From Brevibacterium sp. p3-SID960 (GTDB taxonomy: Bacteria > Actinomycetota > Actinomycetes > Actinomycetales > Brevibacteriaceae), in assembly GCF_025144725.1 (NCBI RefSeq), contig NZ_JALXKS010000037.1:1-34443 (forward strand): a stretch of 34,443 nucleotides of DNA, read 5' to 3'. This document shows, piece after piece, positions 1 to 7,338 of this stretch (within the stretch, counting starts at the first letter, position 1; each line of letters begins with the position of its first letter). The position numbers and the translations under genes were made by a program. Below the pieces are notes generated by a model that ran no database searches, had not been told where the DNA came from, and was given only the letters and a program-made list of their open reading frames with translations.

Positions 1-1961
1 TGCGCTCCGGCCGGCTGCTTCACCGCATCGGCGGGGGTGGGGTGTGGTTGTCGTGCGAGGACGCGGCCGGTGCGGGCGGCGCGGAGTCCGTTGGCGATCA
101 CGATCACCTCGGCGACCTCGTGGACCAGCACGACCGCGGCCAGCCCGAGCACGCCGGTGATCGCCAACGGCAGCAGCACGATGATGATCGCCAAGGACAG
201 TGCGATGTTCTGATTGATGACCCTCCGACCGCGCCGCGCATGTCGCAACGCCGGTGGGATCAGGCTCAGGTCGTGGCCGGTGAAGGCGACGTCGGCGGAT
301 TCGATCGCCGCATCGGACCCGGTCGCGCCCATCGCGATCCCTACCGTCGCTCCCGCGAGGGCGGGGGCGTCGTTGATGCCGTCGCCGATCATCGCCGTCG
401 GTCGGTGCTGGGCCAATCCCGCGACGATGCGCGCCTTGTCCTCCGGGCGCAGCTCGGCGTGCACGTCGGTGATCCCGGCGATCTGTGCCAGTGCGGTTGC
501 GGTGCGGGCGTTGTCGCCGGTGAGCATGCTGACCTCAACGCCTTGGCGGTTGAGGGTGCGGATGACCTCGGGCACCTCGGGGCGCAGTTCGTCGCGGACC
601 GCGATGGCACCGGCGACGGTGCCGTCGACGGTGACCAGCACGCAGGTCTGCCCCTCGGCTTCCAGGGCCGCGACCCGAGCCTGGAGCGATCCGGGGTCGA
701 TCCAGCGGGGGCTGCCCACCGTCACCCGATGCCCTTCAACGGTCCCGGAGATGCCGTGCCCGGCCTCCTCGGTCACGCCCTGGGCCACCGGCGCCCCGGC
801 CGCGGCACCGGTGATGGCCGCCGCCAGGGGGTGAGTGCTGTGCTGCTCGACGGCTGCGGCGAAGGCCAGAACCTGGTCCGCGTTCCTGCCGCCGGCCGGG
901 ATCACCGTGGTCACGGTCGGCTGGTTCCGGGTCAGGGTTCCGGTCTTGTCCACGGCCAGATGCCGGATCCCGCCGAGGCGTTCGAACGCGGCACCGCTCT
1001 TGATGATGACGCCGAACTTGCTCGCCGCGCCGATCGCCGAGACCACCGTGACCGGCACCGCGATCGCCAACGCACACGGGCTGGCCGCGACCAGCACCAC
1101 CAGGGCCCGGGTGATCCACAGCTGCGGGTCACCCAGCAGCGACCCGATCACGCCGACGAGGACGGCCAGGATCATGACCCCGGGCACCAGCGGGCGAGCG
1201 ATCCGGTCGGCGATGCGCGCCCGGTCGCCCTTCTCGGCCTGGGCCTGCTCAACCAGCTCGACGATCGTGGTCAGCGAATTGTCCGTGCCCGCGGCGGTCG
1301 TCTCGACCTCCAGCACGCCGGCGATGTTGATCGCCCCGGCCGAAACCTCATCACCGGACTCGACCTCGACGGGGATCGATTCGCCCGTGATCGCCGAGGT
1401 GTCCAGGCTCGACCGCCCCGCCCGGACGATGCCGTCGGTGGCGACCCGCTCCCCGGGCCGGACCACCAGCACCTGACCGACCGTGATCTCCCGGGCCGGC
1501 ACCTCCACCGGAGTGCCGCCGCGGAGGATGGTCGCGGATTCGGGTACGAGCTTCAGCAGTGCCCGCAGACCGCCACGGGCGCGATCCATCGCCTTGTCCT
1601 CCAGTGCCTCCGCGATCGAGTACAAGAACGCCAGCGCCGCTGCTTCCTCGACGTAGCCGAGGATGACCGCGCCGATGGCGCTGATCGTCATCAGCAGTCC
1701 GATTCCGAGCTTGCGCTGGGTGATCAGGTTCCGGATCGCGCCGGGTGCGAACGTGTATGCCCCCAGCAGCAGGCCCGCCCAGAACACCACCGCCGCAGCC
1801 GCCTCCAGGCCCGACCACTCCAGGATCAGGCCGGTGATGAAGGCGACCCCGGAGAAGATCGGGAGCAGCAGGCTCGGGTCGCGCCACCACGGACGCTCCA
1901 CCTCCTCGGCCTCGCCACCGGGTGCGGTGACCGGCTCGTCGCAGCCGCATGCGGCGCTCAC
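1..1961 (-). CDS. P1B-type heavy-metal ATPase (cut by the left edge)
   Basis: Membrane pump that exports divalent soft-metal ions at the cost of ATP. The frame is open from a GTG at 1961 to base 1, about 653 residues, lacking only the extreme C-terminus. Visible motifs are TGES (about residue 192), the transmembrane metal motif SPC (294-296), the phosphorylated Asp in DKTGT (338), a GDGINDAP hinge (about 524) and HEVAE in the last membrane helix (about 614). There is no N-terminal HMA domain, only a short CGC near the start. Classic Zn/Cd pumps carry CPC, so the SPC here points to a different P1B subgroup. The start overlaps the stop of the upstream CmtR-like gene as GTGA, so the two are translationally coupled and very likely co-regulated. 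Cd, Pb, Zn or Co are possible substrates; the exact metal is inference. Confidence 0.9.
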   Translation of the reverse strand, partial: MSAACGCDEPVTAPGGEAEEVERPWWRDPSLLLPIFSGVAFITGLILEWSGLEAAAAVVFWAGLLLGAYTFAPGAIRNLITQRKLGIGLLMTISAIGAVILGYVEEAAALAFLYSIAEALEDKAMDRARGGLRALLKLVPESATILRGGTPVEVPAREITVGQVLVVRPGERVATDGIVRAGRSSLDTSAITGESIPVEVESGDEVSAGAINIAGVLEVETTAAGTDNSLTTIVELVEQAQAEKGDRARIADRIARPLVPGVMILAVLVGVIGSLLGDPQLWITRALVVLVAASPCALAIAVPVTVVSAIGAASKFGVIIKSGAAFERLGGIRHLAVDKTGTLTRNQPTVTTVIPAGGRNADQVLAFAAAVEQHSTHPLAAAITGAAAGAPVAQGVTEEAGHGISGTVEGHRVTVGSPRWIDPGSLQARVAALEAEGQTCVLVTVDGTVAGAIAVRDELRPEVPEVIRTLNRQGVEVSMLTGDNARTATALAQIAGITDVHAELRPEDKARIVAGLAQHRPTAMIGDGINDAPALAGATVGIAMGATGSDAAIESADVAFTGHDLSLIPPALRHARRGRRVINQNIALSLAIIIVLLPLAITGVLGLAAVVLVHEVAEVIVIANGLRAARTGRVLARQPHPTPADAVKQPAGA

Positions 1962-2332
1962 GAGGCATCCTCCGAGACAGACCCCTGCGCGTCGCAGCAG
2001 CCGGGAACCGTGCAGTCCGGATCGATGCACGCCACGTTCTCATCGACCGCCAGCGTCACATCCACCAGTCCCGTCAGGGCCGCCGCCAGGTGCGGGTCCG
2101 CGATCTCGTACCGGGTCTGGCGGCCCTCCGGCTCGGAGACCACGATCCCGCACCCCCGCAGGCACGCCAGGTGGTTCGACACGTTCGTCCGCGTCAACCC
2201 GAGATCCCGGGCCAGCACCGCCGGGTAGCCGGGCGACTCCAGCAGCGAGAGCAGAATCCGCGACCGCGTCGGATCCGCCATCGCGCGACCCAACCGGTTC
2301 ATCACATTCACACGAGAAGCAATAGTCAGCAT
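1958..2332 (-). CDS. cmtR: CmtR-like ArsR-family metal sensor (copy 1)
   Basis: Winged-helix repressor of 124 residues that should release DNA on binding Cd(II) or Pb(II). With the ATG at 2332 as start, cysteines fall at residues 57, 61 and 102, the same numbers as the three metal ligands of Mycobacterium tuberculosis CmtR. The segment GLTRTNVSNHLACLRGCG is the recognition-helix region of that family. Extra cysteines lie at 107, 112 and 113. A longer reading from 2362 is possible. The 2332 start is favoured because the second copy (9443-9802) begins with the same MLTI-type N-terminus, and because a TATGGT box lies six bases upstream, as for a leaderless mRNA. The gene overlaps the ATPase by four bases. 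Family assignment is firm; the metal is inferred from the ligands. Confidence 0.92.
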   Translation of the reverse strand: MLTIASRVNVMNRLGRAMADPTRSRILLSLLESPGYPAVLARDLGLTRTNVSNHLACLRGCGIVVSEPEGRQTRYEIADPHLAAALTGLVDVTLAVDENVACIDPDCTVPGCCDAQGSVSEDAS

Positions 2333-2338
2333 GCAGTG

Positions 2339-2344
2339 ACCATA
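2339..2344 (-). promoter_or_regulatory. Candidate -10 box of cmtR copy 1, leaderless
   Basis: On the minus strand TATGGT is followed by six bases and then the ATG at 2332. The same arrangement (a -10-like hexamer, then 6-7 bases, then the start codon) recurs at the second cmtR (TACAGT, 9810-9815) and at the orphan fragment near 5727 (TATGGT). No Shine-Dalgarno sequence is present, so a leaderless transcript is likely. No convincing -35 is seen. Confidence 0.45.
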
Positions 2345-2389
2345 CACCATAGGCTGACCCATGGGCGCCGCACTGGTTTATCCGGTGGA

Positions 2390-2641
2390 TCAGGCCTCGA
2401 GGTAGACGGAGATGAGGGCGAACAGCGCAGGGGGCTGGACGGCGAAGGTGATGATGTCGGGGGCCTCGCGCAGAGCGAAGTATCCCAGGGCGGATCCGAC
2501 CAGGATTGGGTTGGTGAAGCTCAGCGCCATCAGGATTTGTGTGCCGGCTCGGCGCAGGGTGGCGACGGCGGCAAAGCCCTCCGGGAGATCGGCGGGAACC
2601 TGTCCGAGGGCCAGGACGATCCCGGCCGCCAGGTGCAGGGC
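2390..2641 (-). pseudogene. 3' remnant of a ZIP-family metal transporter
   Basis: An 83-codon frame ending in TGA at 2390 resembles the C-terminal part of ZIP permeases: a hydrophobic stretch, then LPEGFAAV (the ZIP metal-site helix with Pro-Glu-Gly), then an Ala/Leu-rich helix ending LGYF. Full ZIP proteins have about 240-300 residues and eight helices; only about three are here. Upstream of 2641 the frame turns into unrelated Arg-rich residues and no start codon with a ribosome site is seen, so the 5' part has been lost by deletion or frameshift. It lies between ccsB and cmtR on the same strand, consistent with a former metal-uptake or efflux gene in the island. The remaining 120 bases up to ccsB show nothing recognisable. 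The ZIP assignment rests on motif memory, not a search. Confidence 0.55.
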
Positions 2642-2761
2642 CCCGGCGCAGCGTCTTCTCCGAGACCCTGACGACCTCTGCGGCCAGTGCCAGGACGGAG
2701 GCGAATTCCTGCATCGTGGGCGGTGGTTCGGGTGCGCAAGCAGCCGCGTCCGAGCTGGCTT

Positions 2762-3805
2762 TCACACTCCGGAGTACGAGTGCAGGCCGCTGAAGTAGAT
2801 GTTGACGACGGCGAAGTTGAATACGACCGAGGCGAAGCCGGTGAGGTTGAGCACGGCGACTCTGGTCGGTCCCCACCCGCGGGTGGCGCGGGCGTGGAGG
2901 TAGGCCGCGTAGACGACCCACACGACGAAGGTCCAGATTTCCTTAGTGTCCCAGCCCCAGTAGCGTCCCCAGGCGAGTTCGGCCCAGATGGCGCCGGCGA
3001 TCAGGGTGAAGGTCCAGGTGATGAAGCCGACTGCGGCGATGCGGTAGGAGACCTGCTCGATGTTCTCGCTGGAGGGCACGCGGTCCATGAAGCGCAGCCA
3101 TCTGGGTGTCGTGCGCTGCTCGGTGGCCGCCTTGATGATCTGGAACGCGGCCAGCGCCGCGGAGATGGACAGCAGTGCCGTCGACAGGATCGCGATGGGC
3201 ACGTGGATGTAGATCCAGTAGTTCTGCAGCGCCGGCACCAGCTGCGCGGCGGGCGTGTAGAACACCGTGATGCACAGGCCCAGGGTCACGAGCACTGCCC
3301 CGGAGACGAAGGTGCCGAGGTACCGAAGATCGCGGTATTTCAGCGCCGCGAGGTAGAGGATGACGGCCAGCGCTGAGGTGGTCAGCGCGTACTCCATCAT
3401 GTTGCCCCAGGGGCCGCGCATCACGGATAGGGCGCGGGTGGCCACCGCCGCCGCGTGGAGCACCAGCGCCAGTGTTGTCAGCGAGGTCCCGACCCGGGCC
3501 AGTCGCCTGCTCCGGCCCGTGCTCGGGTCGGCATTGCCCGCCTCTTCGCCATGTCGATCGGCAGGCGAACCCGACCGAGGATCGTCGTCTTCCAGTACGG
3601 CGACGGAACCGGTCCGGCGGGTGGTCCGCCGAACCCGGCTGCTGGCGGCTAGCTCCTGCGCCGACTGCCGCTGTCGGACGGCGGACTTGAGCGTCCGGCC
3701 GCCGAAGAGGTCGAAGGCGTAGGTGATGAAGGCGATCGCGTAGACCGCCATCGCCGAGTAGATCAGCAGATTCGACCACGTGGCCAGCTCGATGTTGACG
3801 TCCAT
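2762..3805 (-). CDS. ccsB: Cytochrome c biogenesis protein CcsB (ResC/CcsA type)
   Basis: Polytopic membrane protein of 347 residues that, with ResB, carries haem across the membrane and attaches it to apocytochrome c (System II). The tryptophan-rich haem-binding WWD signature WGRYWGWD is at residues 279-286, and conserved histidines sit in flanking helices (for example in the IHVPIA segment). The N-terminus begins with a membrane helix after MDVNIEL. The ATG at 3805 is chosen because it lies one base after the resB stop (3807), so the pair is coupled; a reading that extends to 3901 would overlap resB. After the first helix there is a charged, Arg-rich cytoplasmic stretch typical of actinobacterial CcsB. 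Because its partner ResB appears frameshifted, CcsB may be non-functional in this strain unless another ResB exists. Confidence 0.93.
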   Translation of the reverse strand: MDVNIELATWSNLLIYSAMAVYAIAFITYAFDLFGGRTLKSAVRQRQSAQELAASSRVRRTTRRTGSVAVLEDDDPRSGSPADRHGEEAGNADPSTGRSRRLARVGTSLTTLALVLHAAAVATRALSVMRGPWGNMMEYALTTSALAVILYLAALKYRDLRYLGTFVSGAVLVTLGLCITVFYTPAAQLVPALQNYWIYIHVPIAILSTALLSISAALAAFQIIKAATEQRTTPRWLRFMDRVPSSENIEQVSYRIAAVGFITWTFTLIAGAIWAELAWGRYWGWDTKEIWTFVVWVVYAAYLHARATRGWGPTRVAVLNLTGFASVVFNFAVVNIYFSGLHSYSGV

Positions 3806-3806
3806 T

Positions 3807-5457
3807 TCAGTGTCCCTTCGCCGGTCGTTCCGGGTTGCGTGCTCCGTGATGAAGTTCTGCTGCCAGTTCGCGGGCGGCGTGCTCGACCCGTGGATCCTCA
3901 CCGCGGGCCAGCGCTGCTACCTCGACCTCGCCGCCGTTCGTGCGGACCCACATCCGGCGCCGCGGCACGAACAGGGACAGACCCAGTCCGACCATCAGCA
4001 GGATGGAGAATACCAGCATCAGCCCCTGCGTGGGATCATGGCGGATGTCGACGGCCATGAACCGGTCGATGCCCTCCAGGGTCACGCTGCCCAAACCGTC
4101 CGGCAGCTGCACCGTTTCACCCGGTGTCAGCTCGAGCGTGATCGGGTTGCCGGCGGCATCGGTGACCGCGGTCATGTTGTCGGCGTCCAGATCGTAGACC
4201 GACTGCGGCACCCCGGTGTCGAGCCCCAGATCTCCCCGGTAAGCGCTCATCACGACGTACGGGTTGTGCAGCTCGGCGAACCGTGAAATCAGCTCACCGT
4301 CGTCATTGAGTCCTGCGGTGGGAAGCAGGAAGCCGACGAACCCGAGCTGGTCCGGCTGCGCGTCGGGCACCGTGAGCACTCCCCGCGATCCGTACCCCGA
4401 GGCCTCGGGCTGGGGCAGGAACACGACCGGCCCGGAGAAGGTCACGGTGCCCTGGGCGTCCTTAACGGTGAAGACCGGGGCATAGCCGTTGCCGGTGAGA
4501 TAGATTCCGGTGCCGCCGATCCGGATCGGCTGATTGACCTCCAGCCGGTGCCGGATCTCCTGCCCCTCGTAGAACTCCGTGATGTCGGCTTCGAACGTGC
4601 GAGGCTGACCGAACTGATTGCCGGTCGCCTGGTCATCAAAGCTCGACTCGAAGGAGTTGAGCCGGATCCGGAAGTCGTCGAGCCGGTCGGCGTCGAAGTA
4701 GGTGCCCGGCTCGAAGGAGTCGTAGGCGACGAGCGAATTGGCGAAGGTGTCGCCCTCGACGAGCACCCGCTGTCCGGAGTAGCCGAACAGGGAGCCGATC
4801 GCCATCGTGATGACCAGTGCCAGCAGCGAGGCGTGGAAGACCAGATTGCCGGTCTCCCGCAGGTAGCCGCGCTCGGCGGCGATGTGGTCGCCCGCCCGGA
4901 CCGTCCGGTAGCCCTGCTTCTTGAAGCGGGTTTCGGCCCGGTCGAGGAGTTCCTCACCGCTTGTTCGGGGGCGAGCTCGAAGGTCTGGTAGCCCGGCATC
5001 CGGGACAGCCTGCGGGGGCTTTCGGGGGCGCCTGCCGCATCGCCCGCCAGTGCTGGGCGGTGCGCGGCAGGACGCAGCCGACAAGCGAGATCATGAGCAG
5101 GATGTAGACGCTGGAGAACCAGACGGAGGAGTAGACGTCGAACAGCTGCAGGCGGTCGAGGAACTCGCCCCAGGAGCCGTTCTCCTCAATGAAGGTGTTG
5201 ACGCGGATGGGATCCTGGATCCGCTGCGGCAGCAGCGATCCGGGGATCGCGGCCAGGGCCAGGATCAGCAGCAGGATGAGTGCCGCCCGCATGGTGGTCA
5301 GCTGCCGCCAGGCCCAGCGCAGCATCCCGACGAAGCCGATGCTGGCGGGCGCCGCCTTGGCCGCACGCGCTGGCTTGCTGGAAGGCGCCGGCTTCCGTCC
5401 CTCATGCTGATCCGGGAAGGTCTTCATCAACGTCTCGTTCGCTTCTTCTCGTCTCAT
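3807..5457 (-). pseudogene. resB: ResB cytochrome c biogenesis protein, disrupted by two frameshifts
   Basis: ResB forms the haem-transfer complex with CcsB. The N-terminal part (start 5457; an alternative ATG is at 5427) encodes membrane helices and reads well to a C-run at about 5014-5018. From there the conserved sequence MPGYQTFELAPEQAV continues in a second frame, and from about 4951-4956 the rest (ELLDRAETRFKKQGY onward to the stop at 3807) continues in a third. Two one-base losses, each next to a short homopolymer, explain the pattern; restoring one base at each site gives a ResB of ordinary length, about 550 residues. The large extracytoplasmic domain and last helix before the basic tail are otherwise intact. 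Either the gene was inactivated recently or the assembly has two errors about 65 bases apart; the sequence alone cannot tell. Confidence 0.85.
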
Positions 5458-5707
5458 GCCCTGCTACCTCAGATGACCGTCTCGAACCGCCGCTCAGCCT
5501 CTGCAGCGAGCGACGACCAGCCGCATCCGTCTGCCCGCGTCGGTACAGGGCTCTCTGCGCGGCGTCGGAACGGGTAACGTGCTTTCACAAGGTTCGACGA
5601 TGATGGCGAGGGACCATCGACCTTCGTCCCTTCAGCGTTGCCTGCTGCGTCAAGGTTCCGGTCGACCGGAATCTGCCGAGGCGATGATCCTCTCTCGTCC
5701 GAGGCAC
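5458..5707. other. Intergenic leader of resB, no gene seen
   Basis: The gap between resB and the M28 peptidase gene spans 5458-5935. It holds the cmtR-type fragment at 5708-5747, and the part nearest resB shows no ribosome site or convincing protein frame of its own. It may carry the resB promoter on the minus strand. Bases 5748-5935 are also without a recognisable gene. Confidence 0.4.
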
Positions 5708-5747
5708 AATAGTCAGCACACACTGGACCATACAGCATGCAGTGACC
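5708..5747 (-). promoter_or_regulatory. Orphan copy of the cmtR promoter and start region
   Basis: Read on the minus strand, this segment contains GGTCACTGCATGC (5747-5735), TATGGTC (-10-like, 5732-5727), then seven bases and GTGCTGACTATTGTG. The intact cmtR start region at 2320-2345 has the same elements: TGTATGGTC, ACTGCATGCTGACTATTG. Downstream the frame begins VLTIVPRTR and then loses resemblance to cmtR apart from a possible RLGR. It therefore looks like a duplicated or truncated cmtR 5' end, or a retained operator now placed upstream of resB-ccsB. It could still put the resB operon under CmtR control. Confidence 0.5.
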
Positions 5748-5935
5748 GATGCGCATGCGTTGAAGGTCCCGTTGACTCCTGCGGGAGATGTCAACCGCAG
5801 TGTTTCGGGTTCAGCTGATGTGTGGAGCATGGAATGCCGCAGGCCGTTCACCGAGACGAGCCCCGATGCAGGTCCGGGCACGGAGAGTCTTTCAGTGCCC
5901 CTCAATAGCCATGGTCCCGCTCAGGACACCACCGA

Positions 5936-6955
5936 TCACCTTTCGTGGCGTGAAAGAGTGCTGCTGTCCTCGGCCAGGCTGGTGGCGGCGGATTTCATCG
6001 CATCGGTCATGAGGGTCAGCGCCTCGAAGCTGATGTTGTCGAGGTCATCACCTGACGCGTGGTAGTTGGGGTCGCGCGGCTGTCCGGAGGCACCGCCAAA
6101 GAGGGCGGCTTCCCTCGTGGACTTCTTCTCGTTGCTGCCGGTGAACAGGCCGGCCACGGCGACATCCTCCTCGACGAACGGCACTTGATCGGAGTCGAAG
6201 TCCCAATGGGTGGTCACCCAGGGCTGGCCGCGGGAGCCGAAATAGTCCGTGAAGACGTTCATGATCTCGGTCGAACCGTCGGGCACTTCGAGTTCGGGGT
6301 CCGATTCCCGCGCGTCGTAGAGTCCGATGACATAGTTCGGTGAGGCAACCATGTCGATGTTGATATAGGCGATGATGTTGTCGAGTTCGCCGGTGGCTGG
6401 CTCCGCCAAATTCTCAACGTAATGCCTGGAACCGGGGGTGGCGGGAAACTCCTCTGCTCCCCACCATGCGAACCGCACTTTGTTGCTGATCGCATCCTGC
6501 CCGCCGAGCTCCTTGGCCGTTTCCAGCAATGCCGCGACGCCTGCGGCATTGTCACTGATCGCCGGACTGTCCGGCATCCCATCAAGGTGGGCACCGAGCA
6601 TGATGACATTGTCGTCGCTGCCGCCCTCGGTCTCGGCGATAATGCTGAAAGTCTCAGTCTCCTCGCCATGGCTGTCGAAGGTGAAGTACTGGCGGGTGCT
6701 TTGATACCCGGCGCCCTCGAGCTGCTGTTCGACATACTGGGCCGCGGCCTCGTACCCGGGTGTGCCGGCGGCACGGTCGCCGTGTTCATCGGCAAGTGCT
6801 TGAAACTCCGCCACATGCTCATAAAGAGGGGGGCCCTGCGCCTGCAGTCCCGAATCGTCCGACCGCTGGCTGACCAGGACGAACGCCACCAAGAGGGCGG
6901 TCGCACCGAGTGCTGCGAGAATGACTGCGATTCCTCGGTGCCGGCTCAGATCCAT
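5936..6955 (-). CDS. Secreted M28-family zinc aminopeptidase
   Basis: A 339-residue exported peptidase. Residues 8-29 form a hydrophobic signal or anchor segment, followed by an acidic mature region. The two-zinc site of M28 enzymes is complete: His123 (AHLDG), Asp135 (SDNAAG), catalytic Glu168 and ligand Glu169 (GAEE), Asp201 (NIDM) and His299 (YHASGDD). It would remove N-terminal residues from peptides outside the membrane. The mature domain is short, with no PA or other accessory domain. The ATG at 6955 has no Shine-Dalgarno sequence, but TATACG lies six bases upstream inside a palindrome (6956-6975), suggesting a leaderless and regulated mRNA. Its link to the metal genes around it is positional only; the natural substrate is unknown. 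Confidence 0.9.
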   Translation of the reverse strand: MDLSRHRGIAVILAALGATALLVAFVLVSQRSDDSGLQAQGPPLYEHVAEFQALADEHGDRAAGTPGYEAAAQYVEQQLEGAGYQSTRQYFTFDSHGEETETFSIIAETEGGSDDNVIMLGAHLDGMPDSPAISDNAAGVAALLETAKELGGQDAISNKVRFAWWGAEEFPATPGSRHYVENLAEPATGELDNIIAYINIDMVASPNYVIGLYDARESDPELEVPDGSTEIMNVFTDYFGSRGQPWVTTHWDFDSDQVPFVEEDVAVAGLFTGSNEKKSTREAALFGGASGQPRDPNYHASGDDLDNISFEALTLMTDAMKSAATSLAEDSSTLSRHER

Positions 6956-6975
6956 TACAGTCGTATATCACTGTA
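6956..6975. promoter_or_regulatory. Palindromic operator at the M28 peptidase start
   Basis: TACAGT-N8-ACTGTA is a perfect inverted repeat ending one base before the peptidase ATG and enclosing its likely -10 hexamer TATACG (minus strand). A repressor bound here would block RNA polymerase. The TACA/TGTA halves recall BlaI/CopY-type sites, but spacing differs and the regulator is unknown. Confidence 0.5.
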
Positions 6976-7060
6976 GTGTCGCAGCCGCAATAGCTTCAGT
7001 TTCAGTGCCGGGGCCCGGTCTGCGGGCTCGTCGCGGCGGTGCTTCCTCCCACTCGATCTG

Positions 7061-7099
7061 CTGGAGGCCCGTGATGCAGGTGGCACAGTCTTCGGTGGT
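7061..7099 (-). pseudogene. 39-base remnant of a cueP 3' end
   Basis: On the minus strand this encodes TTEDCATCITGLQ, against TTDDGATCITDLQ at the C-terminus of the intact CueP (bases 13522-13560). The two stretches agree at 33 of 39 bases, far above chance, and include the conserved cysteine of the ATCIT motif. The frame around it (6968-7168) has no other CueP-like sequence, so a second cueP was once here and has been almost wholly lost. Confidence 0.6.
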
Positions 7100-7102
7100 G
7101 CA

Positions 7103-7338
7103 CAAACGGTGTGGTGCCGGAGCTGTCGTGTGCTGCGGTGATGCTTTCACCGAGGCGCAGAGGCCCAACGCCCTGTCGATGACTGTGCAGAGGAGGCTTG
7201 ACGCCGTGCTCGGCCGGTGGTGAGCTGGTGGGCCGAGCTCGCAGTTGCTCCGGACGTTGCCGCGCTGGTCGTGAACCCGGGACCCACGGCCTGACGCGAC
7301 GCCGGGAAGGTGGCTGCTCGAAGTGGCAAGGAGCGCGC
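7103..7338. other. Intergenic region upstream of the PaaK-like gene
   Basis: Together with 6976-7060 this forms a 360-base gap between divergent genes. Besides the M28 operator and the cueP remnant, the only clear element is the ribosome site AAGGAG at 7327-7332 for the gene starting at 7339. No promoter hexamers stand out. Confidence 0.4.

Noticed and set aside
42..2228. A long plus-strand open frame of 728 codons opposite the P-type ATPase and cmtR
   Set aside because: Its product is rich in Asp, Gly, Arg and His with no domain, and it is the shadow of two well-supported minus-strand genes.
5469..5756. A 95-codon minus-strand frame upstream of resB
   Set aside because: It starts inside the duplicated cmtR promoter and its product shows no domain; the DNA similarity there is better explained as a regulatory relic.
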